A DNA stretch of 64,000 nucleotides from Desertifilum tharense IPPAS B-1220 (GCF_001746915.1 NZ_MJGC01000042.1:1-64000); one strand, 5' to 3'; shown: positions 9,542 through 19,530, numbered from the stretch's first letter. A program made the numbers and translations. Notes: a model not told the origin generated them from the sequence alone.

Positions 9542-10546
9542 GTGAACATCCTCATTTATTGTCCAACCTTTGACATCATTGGCGGCCTAGAAATGGTCAT
9601 CGCCATCCTGGCCGATCAGTTTGTCAAATCCGGACATCAAGTCAAAATTGTGGCTCAAACCACGGCTACAGAGGCGACGGCTTTCCCCTTCGAGGTAATT
9701 CGCCAACCCAGTCGCGCCAAATTATTACAACTTGTGCAGTGGTGCGATATTTATTTTCAGGGAAATGTTAGCCTCAAGGGAATTTGGCCCTTATTGTGGG
9801 TTCGCAAACCCTTAGTGCTGACCCATCAAAGTTGGTATCAGCGCTTAGATGGTCGGCAGGGATGGCAAGATCGATTGAAACTCAGCGTAACGCGCAGAGC
9901 GATTAATATTTCAGCCAGTCAAAGTATTGCGTCTCATTTACCCGTGTCTTCCGCTGTTATCCCTAACCCCTATCGGGAGGATATTTTTTATGAAATGCCG
10001 GAGATTCCCCGAAATCGAGAACTTGTATTTCTAGGACGTTTGGTATCGGATAAAGGCGTGGATTTGCTTCTAGAAGCCTTGGGAAGCCTGCAAAAAGAAG
10101 GGTTAACCCCCCACCTCACGATTATTGGTACAGGCCCAGAGGAAGCCAATCTACGCCAGCAGGTAAGCGCGTTGAATTTGGAGAACCAGGTGGAGTTTGC
10201 GGGGACAAAACGCGATCGCGAACTCGCCACCCTCCTCAACCAACACCAGATCCTGGTAGTTTCCTCCCGATGGTCAGAACCCTTTGGCATTGTCGCGTTA
10301 GAGGGGATTGCTTGTGGCTGTGTCGCCATCGGTTCCAACCAAGGCGGACTCCCCGATGCCATTGGCAAATGTGGTGTAACATTTCCTAACGGGGATAGCC
10401 AAGCCTTAGCTACCCTCCTGAAAGAATTGTTACAAAACCCCTCTCAACTCGAAGGTTATCGACAAAGTGCGATCGCGCATTTAGCCAAACATACCCGTTC
10501 CGCCGTATCTCAAGCTTATTTAGAAACGATTAACCAGCATTTATGA
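9542..10546 (+). CDS. GT4 glycosyltransferase
   Basis: GT4 glycosyltransferase, about 334 residues. VNILIYCPTFDIIGGLEMVI opens the protein with the GG acceptor loop. LVFLGRLVSDKGVDLLLEAL and the donor motif SEPFGIVALEGIACGCVAI give the C-terminal half an intact E-x7-E. Two GTG starts are possible, 9503 (overlapping the FkbM gene by 31 bases) and 9542. The later one fits the family N-terminus, but neither has a strong ribosome site, so the start is uncertain. Overlaps the next gene by 4 bases. Confidence 0.8.
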   Translation: MNILIYCPTFDIIGGLEMVIAILADQFVKSGHQVKIVAQTTATEATAFPFEVIRQPSRAKLLQLVQWCDIYFQGNVSLKGIWPLLWVRKPLVLTHQSWYQRLDGRQGWQDRLKLSVTRRAINISASQSIASHLPVSSAVIPNPYREDIFYEMPEIPRNRELVFLGRLVSDKGVDLLLEALGSLQKEGLTPHLTIIGTGPEEANLRQQVSALNLENQVEFAGTKRDRELATLLNQHQILVVSSRWSEPFGIVALEGIACGCVAIGSNQGGLPDAIGKCGVTFPNGDSQALATLLKELLQNPSQLEGYRQSAIAHLAKHTRSAVSQAYLETINQHL

Positions 10547-11961
10547 TTAGATTGATCGTAGCCTTTAGTGCGGTATTCTTAGTTTTTTATATATCCTGTC
10601 TAGACTGGCGCAAATCAGTCAAAGCAGTTTTCTTCCTCGTAGTCATGGAAGGCGCGTTACGGAAATGGGTACTGCCGCAAGCGAGTGAATTAATCTATTT
10701 CTTAAAAGATTTTGTACTATTAGGCGCTTATTTTCAATATTACTTTTTATCGGCTCTATGGAGAAAAGCACCTCCCAACCGAAGTTTTATTAATGTCTTG
10801 ATATTTCTCGTCCTAGGTTGGGGTGTATTTCAACTCTTTAATACTAGCTTAGGCTCCCCAATTGTTGGCATTTGGGGAATGAAAAATTATCTCTATTATG
10901 CCCCAATGATGTGGATGCTTCCTAGCTTATTTCCCACAGAAGAAGACTTCTATAAGTTTTTGCGATCGCACTTACTCCTGCTTATCCCAGTGGGTATTTT
11001 AGGTATCGTTCAGTACATGAGTCCTGTAAACAGTCCCATTAACGCCTATGCACCGGGCCAAGATGTGGAAGCAGGTATTGCAGTATTTGGATTGTCTAAT
11101 AGAGCTAGAATTACTTCGACTTTTGCCTATATCAATAATTATGTCCCTTACTTGTTTGTTTGCTTTGGTTTGCTGATCGCGCTGTTTACCAAAAAACAAA
11201 ATAGTTTTTGGCTTCAAATGACAATCGTTGAACTTATTCTGACAAGTATTAACGCTTTCCTAACTGGATCGAGAACCACCATTTTTGCAATTGGCATATT
11301 CTTGATTGGTTACTTTGGGTTTAAGTTTATGACTCAAATTGCCAGTGCAATTCGTCTATTAAAGTGGACTTTTGCGCCAATTGTGTTTGGCGGAATTGCC
11401 CTATTTTATGGATTTCAAACGGAAGTCGATCGAATTTTAGATAGAATTCTTTATAGTGGAGATGTTGCCGACCGTATTTACCTCGTATTTGCCGAACCTT
11501 TTTTCTATATCAAATATAAAGAACTCGATGCCTTTGGACCAGGTTCTACCCACCAAGCGACCGGAATTTTACGCTCAATTTTAGGATTACCCTATGGAGA
11601 AATACCTCCATCTGTTGAATCAGAAATGGGGAAAATTATGCTAGAAATTGGCCCTATTGGGTTTACCTTTTGGTATGTACTCAGACTTGGGATTTTGCTG
11701 GCTCTATTCTTTCTGATCTTTAAACTCAAACGTCCTTTCCTCCGAGAACTTGCGCTGGTTGCTTTTCTCATTCAGCTCATCTGGATTCCTGGTCAATTAG
11801 TCTTCCACATTACCTTTTCTGTTTATTATTGGTTCCTCAGTGGATTTATCTTTCTGTTGCCTTATTTAGAAAAAGTGGAAAACTGGAATCAATACCAGCA
11901 AGATTGGCAAACTTATACTGATGAAGAAAGCTCCTATCTCCCTAATTCACCCTACGGGTAA
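10543..11961 (+). CDS. Wzy/O-antigen-ligase-like polysaccharide polymerase
   Basis: Polytopic inner-membrane protein of 472 residues with about ten to twelve hydrophobic segments. The N-terminal MEGALRKWVLP segment is common in cyanobacterial O-antigen ligase/polymerase-like proteins. A large loop follows GSRTTIFAIG and carries GPGSTHQATG, the kind of periplasmic loop that holds the catalytic Arg in WaaL/Wzy enzymes. It probably polymerises lipid-linked repeat units in the periplasm. It sits inside the glycosyltransferase run, as wzy usually does. Its 3' end overlaps the next gene by 41 bases. Confidence 0.75.
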   Translation: MIRLIVAFSAVFLVFYISCLDWRKSVKAVFFLVVMEGALRKWVLPQASELIYFLKDFVLLGAYFQYYFLSALWRKAPPNRSFINVLIFLVLGWGVFQLFNTSLGSPIVGIWGMKNYLYYAPMMWMLPSLFPTEEDFYKFLRSHLLLLIPVGILGIVQYMSPVNSPINAYAPGQDVEAGIAVFGLSNRARITSTFAYINNYVPYLFVCFGLLIALFTKKQNSFWLQMTIVELILTSINAFLTGSRTTIFAIGIFLIGYFGFKFMTQIASAIRLLKWTFAPIVFGGIALFYGFQTEVDRILDRILYSGDVADRIYLVFAEPFFYIKYKELDAFGPGSTHQATGILRSILGLPYGEIPPSVESEMGKIMLEIGPIGFTFWYVLRLGILLALFFLIFKLKRPFLRELALVAFLIQLIWIPGQLVFHITFSVYYWFLSGFIFLLPYLEKVENWNQYQQDWQTYTDEESSYLPNSPYG

Positions 11962-13180
11962 TCCCAACTCTCGCGAAGCAGCACTGGCTTTAGCTGAAGC
12001 AAATTTATTGCATGAAATTATCACTTCAATTGCTTATATTCCCAATCCAGGCTTTAAGCGTTTACCTGCATTTATAACTCAAGAACTAGAACGTCGAACT
12101 TGGATACCTCCTGAAAATGTAAATTTGCGGACGCATCCTTGGAATGAGGTTCTGCGAGTCGGCTTGATGCGAACAGGGATTCACAAACGTTTCGGCATTC
12201 CAAACCAACGGTTAACTGACTGGATTTATTTATCCCTCGATCGACACGTTGCTCAATCCCATCTTAAGGGTTTGCGAGCGGTTTATGCTTATGAAGATGG
12301 GGCTGCTTGTGCTTTTGAAGCTGCAAAACAAGCTGGTATTTTGTGCCTGTACGACTTACCGATCATGTTCTACCGGATGAGTCGCGAAATTCAAGCCGAG
12401 GAAGCAGAACGCTTTCCCGAACTCGCGCCATCGTTACAGGCGGCGAAAGAACCCCAGTGGAAGCTAGAACGCAAGGAAAAAGAAGTGCAACTGGCGGATC
12501 GGATTTTTGTCGCCTCTTCTGTGACCCAGCGATCGCTCTTAGCCTTTGGCGTTGATGCTGCTAAAATTAGCGTCATCCCCTACGGCGCGCCTCTAGAGTA
12601 TTTTCACCCCAAACCCAAGTCTGACTCTTGCTTTCGTGCCATTTATGTTGGACGTTTAGAACCCCGCAAAGGCATTCATTACCTGTTAGAAGCTTGGAAT
12701 TCCCTCAAGCTACCTAATGCAGAACTTTGGTTAGTGGGAATTAATGAATATCCCCCTGGCTGGCTAGACCGTTATGCAGGCAGTTTTCGCTACATTCCCT
12801 CAGTACCCCATACGGCCTTAAATGATTACTATAGTGCAGCAGATGTTCTAGTCTTTCCCTCTTTAGTCGAAGGATTTGGACTGGTTTTATTAGAAGCGAT
12901 GGCTTGCGGTATTCCCATTATTACCACACCCAATACCGCCGGGCCTGATTTGATTACCGATGGTACAGAAGGATTTATTGTCCCGATCCGGAATGTGGAA
13001 ATTTTACAAGAAAAACTAGAGTGGTGCTACTCTCATCGCAGCGAACTTGCTCTGATGGGAAAAGCCGCACGCCAAAAAGCAGAACAGCTCACTTGGCAAT
13101 TGTATCGACAGAAGCTAGCCGATCGAGTACAGTCATTATTGGTTAAAAGCGAGTTTTCCTCGGAGAAAACTTACAGTTGA
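11921..13180 (+). CDS. GT4 glycosyltransferase
   Basis: GT4 glycosyltransferase of 419 residues. AIYVGRLEPRKGIHYLLEAW and PSLVEGFGLVLLEAMACGIP (intact E-x7-E), followed by NTAGPDLITDG, are textbook C-terminal GT4 motifs. The long N-terminal half includes DLPIMFYRMSREIQAEEAER, seen in several cyanobacterial relatives. The ATG at 11921 lies within the 3' end of the polymerase gene (41-base overlap in another frame). No later start fits as well, because the first strand PISLIHPTGNPNSREAALAL begins at once. Confidence 0.85.
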   Translation: MKKAPISLIHPTGNPNSREAALALAEANLLHEIITSIAYIPNPGFKRLPAFITQELERRTWIPPENVNLRTHPWNEVLRVGLMRTGIHKRFGIPNQRLTDWIYLSLDRHVAQSHLKGLRAVYAYEDGAACAFEAAKQAGILCLYDLPIMFYRMSREIQAEEAERFPELAPSLQAAKEPQWKLERKEKEVQLADRIFVASSVTQRSLLAFGVDAAKISVIPYGAPLEYFHPKPKSDSCFRAIYVGRLEPRKGIHYLLEAWNSLKLPNAELWLVGINEYPPGWLDRYAGSFRYIPSVPHTALNDYYSAADVLVFPSLVEGFGLVLLEAMACGIPIITTPNTAGPDLITDGTEGFIVPIRNVEILQEKLEWCYSHRSELALMGKAARQKAEQLTWQLYRQKLADRVQSLLVKSEFSSEKTYS

Positions 13181-13301
13181 GCCAGTAATTTGAGTGAAAT
13201 CGACTTTTGGATTAAATCCAAGAGTCATTTGGTTGCTTTAAATCTCTAAACAAACAACTTTTTAGAGCTTTTCACAGCCATGAGAATAATGCTATAGCTT
13301 T

Positions 13302-13760
13302 ATGCAGATTCGTCAATTGAAGGTGCTTCTAAAAGGTTTTTCTCGATATCCTCTTTATTTTTTAATAGGAGGAATTATTTCACTATTTGTCATTGTACTA
13401 CGAGAGTTTTTAGAGCGTTTTATCTCAACAACAAGTACAAGTGGATACAGTTTTTCGGTAATGGTTGCCTATGGAATCGGAAATTTACTCAGCTTTATTT
13501 TACATAGCAAGATTACTTTTTATACACCTTACAAACAAACGCTCAAGCAGAAAATCAAGCAGTTATTGGCTTTTGCCGCAAACTGTCTTCTCAGCTTGGT
13601 ACTAACGGTTATTTTTTCTGTAGCAATTCGTCAATTTCTGACCTTATTGTTTCCTTCTGGAAGTTGGATTAATACACTTGCATTTGGTAGCGCTGCTATA
13701 AGCACCTCAATGATTACTTATTTACTCAACAAAATGATTTTTAGATCTCCGACGCCATAA
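13302..13760 (+). CDS. GtrA-like membrane protein
   Basis: Small inner-membrane protein, 152 residues, with four predicted membrane spans and a short basic linker (KQTLKQKIKQ) in the middle. Length, four-helix layout and the YGIGNLLSFILHSKITF segment (a variant of the GtrA-family N-x-x-x-x-K-x-x-F pattern) point to the GtrA/DPMS family. Members are thought to flip or help transfer polyprenyl-phosphate-linked sugars for side-chain glycosylation. It is flanked by GT4 genes, which fits. The call is by layout and motif and is moderate. Confidence 0.6.
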   Translation: MQIRQLKVLLKGFSRYPLYFLIGGIISLFVIVLREFLERFISTTSTSGYSFSVMVAYGIGNLLSFILHSKITFYTPYKQTLKQKIKQLLAFAANCLLSLVLTVIFSVAIRQFLTLLFPSGSWINTLAFGSAAISTSMITYLLNKMIFRSPTP

Positions 13761-13805
13761 AAATGAGTAACCCTGTAGACTGTGAAAATTGAATTAAAGG
13801 TGACT

Positions 13806-14972
13806 ATGTACAATTATTCTCAAGCCTCAAAAATCTCTAACTTTCATCTCTGGTTTCCGAATATCTTTGGCTTTAAAGGAGGAATTCAGGTTTATTCTGC
13901 TTTCCTGCTTCAGGCTTTACAAGAAATTTATCCTGAAAGCGAATATGAGGTGTTTCTCAAATTAGATAAACAAGCCACGCCGGATCTCACTTTTTTGGAT
14001 AAAACCCAGTTCCATTTTGTGGGAGGCTGGCCGAAGTTGATGCAAACGCCGGTATTTGCTACCCAATTGTTGGGATATGGTGTGGGAAAGCGACCGGATC
14101 TGGCGATCGCAACTCACATTAACTTTACCCTAGCTGCCAATTGGCTCAAACGGGTTGCAGGGGTTCCCTATTGGGCGATCGCGCATGGAGTAGAAGCCTG
14201 GGATATCCAACAGCCGCGCCTGCAACAAGCCTTAGCCAATGCCGATCGCATCTTAGCTGTTAGCGAATACACCCGCGATCGCCTCCTCAAAGAACAAAAC
14301 CTCGATCCACACAAAGTTGGACTCCTTCCCAATACCTTTGACGAAAGCCGCTTCCAAATTTGCCCCAAACCGGCCTATCTTCTAGAACGCTACAACCTGA
14401 GTGCCGATCGTCCCCTAATTCTTACCGTCGGACGCCTCTCAGAAACCGATCGATATAAAGGCTACGATCGCATTATCGAAGCCTTACCCACCATCCTGCA
14501 ACAGATCCCCAACGCCCATTATCTGATCGTCGGAAAAGGCAAGGATCGCGATCGCGTCGAACGCCTCATTCAACAACTCAACCTCCAAAACCACGTCACC
14601 CTCGCCGGGTTTATTCCCGATGAAGAACTGTGCGACCATTACAACCTCTGCGATCTATTTGCCATGCCTAGCAAAGGAGAAGGTTTTGGGATCGTTTATC
14701 TAGAAGCCTTAGCCTGCGGCAAACCCACCCTTGGGGGCAACCAAGATGGGGCCATTGATGCCCTGTGTCGCGGTAAACTAGGAGCCTTAGTCGATCCTAA
14801 CAGCGTTGAAGAAATTGCTCAAACCGCGATCGCCATCCTCAACCGTACCTACGATAACCCCCTGATGTATCAACCAGAAGCCCTCCGCCAAGCCGTTATT
14901 GACACCTTTGGGTTTAAGCGCTTTGTCCAAACCCTCGCCGCCTTATTCTCCCCTGCTATTTCTTACCCCTAA
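13806..14972 (+). CDS. GT4 glycosyltransferase
   Basis: GT4 glycosyltransferase of 388 residues. The segment FHLWFPNIFGFKGGIQVYSA has the GG acceptor loop, and AIAHGVEAWD and LAVSEYTRDRLL end the N-terminal half. LILTVGRLSETDRYKGYDRI and PSKGEGFGIVYLEALACGKP give the donor site with intact E-x7-E, followed by the GGNQDGAIDAL phosphate-loop pattern. A GTG at 13782 is possible, but the ATG at 13806 directly follows AAAGGTGA and is preferred. Many HIP1-like sites lie in the second half. Confidence 0.85.
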   Translation: MYNYSQASKISNFHLWFPNIFGFKGGIQVYSAFLLQALQEIYPESEYEVFLKLDKQATPDLTFLDKTQFHFVGGWPKLMQTPVFATQLLGYGVGKRPDLAIATHINFTLAANWLKRVAGVPYWAIAHGVEAWDIQQPRLQQALANADRILAVSEYTRDRLLKEQNLDPHKVGLLPNTFDESRFQICPKPAYLLERYNLSADRPLILTVGRLSETDRYKGYDRIIEALPTILQQIPNAHYLIVGKGKDRDRVERLIQQLNLQNHVTLAGFIPDEELCDHYNLCDLFAMPSKGEGFGIVYLEALACGKPTLGGNQDGAIDALCRGKLGALVDPNSVEEIAQTAIAILNRTYDNPLMYQPEALRQAVIDTFGFKRFVQTLAALFSPAISYP

Positions 14973-14975
14973 CCC

Positions 14976-16175
14976 ATGCGAGTCTTGCACGTCATTCCCT
15001 CAGTTTCTCCCCATCGCGGGGGGCCGAGTCGCGTCGCGCTCAACCTAGTCAAATCTCTCCGAGAACAGGGCGTTGAGGCAGAAATTGCCACAACCAACGA
15101 TGACGGGTCGGGTAGCGATGCCCCCTTGGCGGTGCCTGTGAACTGCAAGAGCGAGTATGAAGGCGTTCCGGTTTGGTTTTTTCCCCTCAGCGCTTCTCCC
15201 CGCCAGAATGTCACCCTAGGGCGCGATAAGGGCTTTTTATTTTCAGCGGATTTAACTCAATGGTTGTGGAACCATATCCGCAGTTACGATATTTTAGACA
15301 ACCATTATCTATTTTCCTACGCTTCTAGTTGCGCTGGCGCGATCGCCCGCTGGCAAAACGTCCCCTATACGGTTCGCACAATGGGACAACTCGCCCCGTG
15401 GGCCCTTGCCCAAAGTCGCAGAAAAAAGCAACTCTACGCCTTTTTACTCGAACGCCGCAACCTCAACCGGGCTGCGGCCGTTCACTGCACAAGTGCGGGT
15501 GAAGTGACGGATGTACGTAACTTTGGCGTAACTGCCCCGACCCTCACCCTACCTTTGGGAGTGGAATTTTCGCAACCCCTACCCGACGCCAAACAAAAGT
15601 TACGCGCCCGCTACCAGCTTCCAGGCGGCGTTCCCCTAATCTTATTTTTATCTCGCCTCCACTATAAAAAGCGTCCCGATTTACTGCTGCAAGCACTTCA
15701 TCAACTCGGTTCGCAAACCACTCACTTTCACCTTTTGCTAGCCGGTTCGGGTGAACCCGACTATTTAGAGACTTTAAAAGACCTCGTTTCTGACTTGGGA
15801 CTTGCTGAGAGAACCACCTTTACTGGGTTTGTCGCCGGAGAGGATAAAGATTTGGTTTTGCAAGGATCGGATCTGTTCGTGTTACCCTCTTTTTCAGAAA
15901 ACTTTGGCATTGCGGTGGCTGAAGCGATGGCCGCAGGTTTACCCGTTCTGATCGCGCCAGGGGTGCAAATTGCCCCTGATATCGCCCAAGCACAAGCGGG
16001 TTTAGTAGTAGAAGGCACCGTCAGCGCCTTTGCAGAGGCGATCGCGCATTTGCTAAACTCCCAGAGCGATCGCGTCCAACTCGGACGCAACGGCGTTCAA
16101 TATGCTCAACAGCATTACACTTGGAGTGCGATCGCTACTCAACTGGCGATTGGCTACAGCAAGCTCTCAAACTAA
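14976..16175 (+). CDS. GT4 glycosyltransferase
   Basis: GT4 glycosyltransferase of 399 residues. MRVLHVIPSVSPHRGGPSRV is the classic GT4 opening with the GG loop. ILFLSRLHYKKRPDLLLQAL and PSFSENFGIAVAEAMAAGLP (E-x7-E intact) make the C-terminal donor site. The start lies 3 bases after the previous stop, consistent with one operon. It probably transfers a hexose to the lipid-linked glycan. Substrate unknown. Confidence 0.88.
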   Translation: MRVLHVIPSVSPHRGGPSRVALNLVKSLREQGVEAEIATTNDDGSGSDAPLAVPVNCKSEYEGVPVWFFPLSASPRQNVTLGRDKGFLFSADLTQWLWNHIRSYDILDNHYLFSYASSCAGAIARWQNVPYTVRTMGQLAPWALAQSRRKKQLYAFLLERRNLNRAAAVHCTSAGEVTDVRNFGVTAPTLTLPLGVEFSQPLPDAKQKLRARYQLPGGVPLILFLSRLHYKKRPDLLLQALHQLGSQTTHFHLLLAGSGEPDYLETLKDLVSDLGLAERTTFTGFVAGEDKDLVLQGSDLFVLPSFSENFGIAVAEAMAAGLPVLIAPGVQIAPDIAQAQAGLVVEGTVSAFAEAIAHLLNSQSDRVQLGRNGVQYAQQHYTWSAIATQLAIGYSKLSN

Positions 16176-16233
16176 ACTTAGAATTGCACCGCATTTTCTT
16201 GTAGCCCTTTCTCCCAAACCTTTAACTCATCTC

Positions 16234-16956
16234 ATGTCCTATTCTCAACGGCTTTTGCAACAAGGAAGTAGTCTAACCCGCCTTGCCCATCGTTCGCGCT
16301 ACGATGCTGTATTGAGCCTGCTGCAAGGCAATCAGTTTCAGCGAGCCTTAGACTATGGTTGTGGGGATGGTTGGTTACTGAGAAGTGCTTACGAAGCAGG
16401 TCTAGTTACGTCAGGAGTCGGCGTTGATATTGCGCCGCAAATGCTGTCCCTGTGCGAGGAAACCCTGGCGAACATCCCTGGATTTCAATTTTGTCTCCCG
16501 GATGCGATCGCCTCCTGGATCGAGCCGCAAAGCTGCGATCTGCTCCTGTGTACAGAAACGCTAGAACACGTTGATAGCCCTAAAGAAATCTTAGACACCA
16601 TCCTTTCCTACTGCAAACCCGGTGCTACCGTTGTCATCTCTGTACCGATTGAAATTGGACCTGCCTTACTCGTCAAGCAATTTGGACGTTATTTAGCCAA
16701 CTTCAAAGGGCATTACGGCTACGAAAAATATACCCCAAAAGAACTCTGGGATGCAGCTTTTCTGTGGAATACCGATAGTTTTCCCTCCTCGCACTCCTTA
16801 CCTTTTACAGGTTTTAGAGCGCATAAGGGTTTTGATTATCGCAAAATTAAGGCAATGCTCGCAGAACGCCTAAGCCTCGAAAAACAGGTTTGCACGCCTT
16901 TTCCCCTGTTGGGCAACTGGTTCAACAGCACCGTGTTTTGGGTTGGACGCGTTTAG
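16234..16956 (+). CDS. Class I SAM-dependent methyltransferase
   Basis: Methyltransferase of about 240 residues. The ALDYGCGDGWLLRSAYEAG segment has the motif I GCGDG SAM site, VGVDIAPQM has the acidic residue of motif II, and LLLCTETLEHVDSPKEIL with PGATVVISVPI supplies motifs IV to VI. The frame is open further upstream (to 16102), but that part overlaps the previous gene and looks non-homologous. The ATG at 16234 (MSYSQRLLQQGSS) is the likely start. By context it modifies a sugar or a lipid-linked intermediate. Confidence 0.8.
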   Translation: MSYSQRLLQQGSSLTRLAHRSRYDAVLSLLQGNQFQRALDYGCGDGWLLRSAYEAGLVTSGVGVDIAPQMLSLCEETLANIPGFQFCLPDAIASWIEPQSCDLLLCTETLEHVDSPKEILDTILSYCKPGATVVISVPIEIGPALLVKQFGRYLANFKGHYGYEKYTPKELWDAAFLWNTDSFPSSHSLPFTGFRAHKGFDYRKIKAMLAERLSLEKQVCTPFPLLGNWFNSTVFWVGRV

Positions 16957-17028
16957 AAACCCCAACAGCGGCTTGTTGTATAAACCCAAGCGTCCTCGCG
17001 CCCAGGACGATAATGTTTTCGCTCAGAC

Positions 17029-18018
17029 ATGATGAAATTACCCATCAAATACTGGGTACCCCTTGGGGGGATCGCAACCGTAGCCGCCACTGAATTGACC
17101 TTGCGGCTAGCATTCGGCTTAGGGAACCCAGCACTCTTGCAAGCCGATCCTGAGATTGGCTATTATTTTCAGCCCAATCAAGAAATTTTGCGCTTTGGCA
17201 AACACATCCGATACAATCAATACGCTCAACGCTCTGACCCAATTACCCTCGAACGCTCTCCCGGAACGCTCAGAATCTTGATGACGGGAGATTCCGTCCT
17301 CAATGGCGGAAACCCCACCGATCAACCTCAAACCATTACTGAATTATTCAAATCTCGCTTACAAAGCGCTGGATATTCAGCAGAGGTTCTCAACGCATCT
17401 GCCGGATCTTGGGCAATTGGCAATCAATTGGCGTATTTAACTCAATTTGGCTTGTTTAACAGCGATGCAGTGATTTTACAAATTGGCACTCACGATCTGC
17501 TGCAACCGACGAGTACGAGTCAGGCGGTGGGGCGCAGCCCGTATTTTCCTAACCGCACGCCCAAAAGTGCGATCGCAGAAGCGTGGAGTCGCTATTTTTG
17601 GCCGAACGCCAGCGCGACGTTACATCTCTCCATCCCCAAGGGAGAATATCCGCCCCCAGCTCCGGCTGAACCCCAAAAACAGTTTGAGGAGAATATGATC
17701 CTTTTGGCAGAAATCATCTCTCTAGTGCGATCGCAAAACATCCCCGTCTTTGTGCTATTTACCCCGGACCGCCAGGATCTCGTGCCGAACTACCAAACCC
17801 CACCTTACAAACCCGAATTTTTTAAGCTCTTAGAGGCGTGGCAGGTACCTGCTATTGATTCTCATGCCCACTGGTCTAACTTGCCAACCCCACAAGTAGA
17901 AGGGTACTTTCGCGATATTGTCCATCTCAACGAGCAGGGGAATCAGGCGATCGCCGATCTGTTATTTCAAAAAATCTGCGTCAACCCCTCCCTTCTGCCC
18001 TGCCAACCCCAACCCTAG
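17029..18018 (+). CDS. SGNH/GDSL-family hydrolase, membrane-anchored
   Basis: Esterase-like protein of 329 residues. A basic N-terminus and a hydrophobic stretch (residues 9-30) look like a signal anchor, so the enzyme probably works in the periplasm. Block I is MTGDSVL with Ser89. Block III reads GTHD (residues 153-156), where His replaces the usual Asn of GxND. Block V is DIVH with Asp296 and His299. Such enzymes remove or transfer O-acyl groups on polysaccharides. The location in the glycan locus supports a role in deacetylation or acetylation of the exported polymer. The GTHD variant may affect oxyanion-hole geometry. Confidence 0.75.
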   Translation: MMKLPIKYWVPLGGIATVAATELTLRLAFGLGNPALLQADPEIGYYFQPNQEILRFGKHIRYNQYAQRSDPITLERSPGTLRILMTGDSVLNGGNPTDQPQTITELFKSRLQSAGYSAEVLNASAGSWAIGNQLAYLTQFGLFNSDAVILQIGTHDLLQPTSTSQAVGRSPYFPNRTPKSAIAEAWSRYFWPNASATLHLSIPKGEYPPPAPAEPQKQFEENMILLAEIISLVRSQNIPVFVLFTPDRQDLVPNYQTPPYKPEFFKLLEAWQVPAIDSHAHWSNLPTPQVEGYFRDIVHLNEQGNQAIADLLFQKICVNPSLLPCQPQP

Positions 18019-18150
18019 CCCTCCCAGCAAATTCTCCGTAAGCAAGCTGTGTCGTGGCGCACCTTCACCTTTGTGCGATTTCCAACACGCTTAGGGAATA
18101 ATAGGTAAATCTTGAATCTGGGTTTTTGCTCTGATAGAAGGTTCTAAGGC

Positions 18151-19530
18151 ATGATAGATGAAAATTTCACGAGGATCGCTAAGTTGCATCAATCCATCAC
18201 TTCGCACCAAGGCGCTATTTGGTCAGGTAGTCTTTCAGAACCCATTCGCCCATTCAGGCTATCAATTATTACGCAATACTACCCCCCTGATTATGCTGCA
18301 ACCGGGCAACTGATTGAAGAACTCGCGACTCATTTAGGCGATCGCGGTTTAGAGATTCATATTTTCACAGGACAACCGGGCTATGCCTTCGGTCAAAAAT
18401 CGGCCCCCAACCGCGAATGTCTCGATAATTTAAACATTCGCCGTACCCGTACCGCCCAATTTGTGCCCCAACGCATTCGCGGTAAAGCCCTCAACGGGCT
18501 ATTCTTTTTTTTGCGTTCTGCCTTGCACCTGTTGAAATCAGCAGGGCGCGGCGACGTGTTATTGCTAACGACAGCCCCGCCGTTTTTACCTATTTTGGGC
18601 TATTTCGTTCACCTGTGCTTTGGTCTTCCTTACGTCTGTTTACTCTACGATTTGTATCCTGACGTAGCTATTGAACTTAACGTCATTGAGAAAAATCATT
18701 GGATGGTCAAGTTTTGGGATGCACTCAACGCCCGCATTTGGCAAAAGGCTCAAGCGATTATCGTTCTGAGTTCTTCCATGAAACAGCGCGTTGAAGCCAA
18801 ATGTCCTGAAGTCAGCGATAAGATTTCCATCATTCATAGTTGGGCTAATCCTAACCAGATTCTGCCGATTCCTAAAGACCAAAATTGGTTCGCTCATCGC
18901 CATAACCTAGCGAATAAATTCAGCGTTCTCTATTCGGGCAATATGGGACGATGCCACGATCTAGAAACCATTATGGAGGCGGCGATTCAACTGCAACATG
19001 AACCGATTCAATTTGTTTTTATTGGGAGTGGTGCAAAGCGTCAGGTTTGTCTCGACCTTGTTGAAGAAAAAGGATTAAAAAATTGCTTATTTTTACCCTA
19101 CCAAGATAAGCAACTCCTGCCTTATTCTCTGACCTCCTGCGACCTCTCCCTCGTCAGCATTAGCCCAGGGATGGAAGGGTTAGTCGCTCCCAGCAAATTG
19201 TACGGGATTTTGGCCGCCGGTCGCCCAGTTGCTGCCATTTGCGAGCCGCATTCCTACTTGCGTCAACTGATTGCTGATGCGAACTGTGGAGCTAGTTTTA
19301 ATAATGAGGATAGTACGGGATTAGCAAACTTTATTCGCCGTTTAGCCTATGACTCTCAACTGACTCAGTTGTTAGGAAACTCCGGACGCCATTATCTTTT
19401 GTCCCACTTTACACCAGAGATTATTGCTCAGGAATATTTACAAGTGTTGTCCTATAGCGTCCAATCCCACAAAGTCCATCAACGACTGCGCGATCGCACC
19501 CAAAAATCACCCAATTACTTTCTGGGTTAG
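18151..19530 (+). CDS. GT4 (WbuB-like) glycosyltransferase
   Basis: GT4 glycosyltransferase of 459 residues with a ~30-residue N-terminal extension. LSIITQYYPPDYAATGQLIE and HIFTGQPGYAFG are the acceptor half, and VLLYDLYPDVAIEL is typical of WbuB-like enzymes. The donor half has FSVLYSGNMGRCHDLETIME and GLVAPSKLYGILAAGRPVAA in place of a classic E-x7-E, as in WbuB relatives. It is the last + strand glycosyltransferase. About 190 bases without a recognisable gene separate it from the convergent PCP gene. Confidence 0.85.
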   Translation: MIDENFTRIAKLHQSITSHQGAIWSGSLSEPIRPFRLSIITQYYPPDYAATGQLIEELATHLGDRGLEIHIFTGQPGYAFGQKSAPNRECLDNLNIRRTRTAQFVPQRIRGKALNGLFFFLRSALHLLKSAGRGDVLLLTTAPPFLPILGYFVHLCFGLPYVCLLYDLYPDVAIELNVIEKNHWMVKFWDALNARIWQKAQAIIVLSSSMKQRVEAKCPEVSDKISIIHSWANPNQILPIPKDQNWFAHRHNLANKFSVLYSGNMGRCHDLETIMEAAIQLQHEPIQFVFIGSGAKRQVCLDLVEEKGLKNCLFLPYQDKQLLPYSLTSCDLSLVSISPGMEGLVAPSKLYGILAAGRPVAAICEPHSYLRQLIADANCGASFNNEDSTGLANFIRRLAYDSQLTQLLGNSGRHYLLSHFTPEIIAQEYLQVLSYSVQSHKVHQRLRDRTQKSPNYFLG

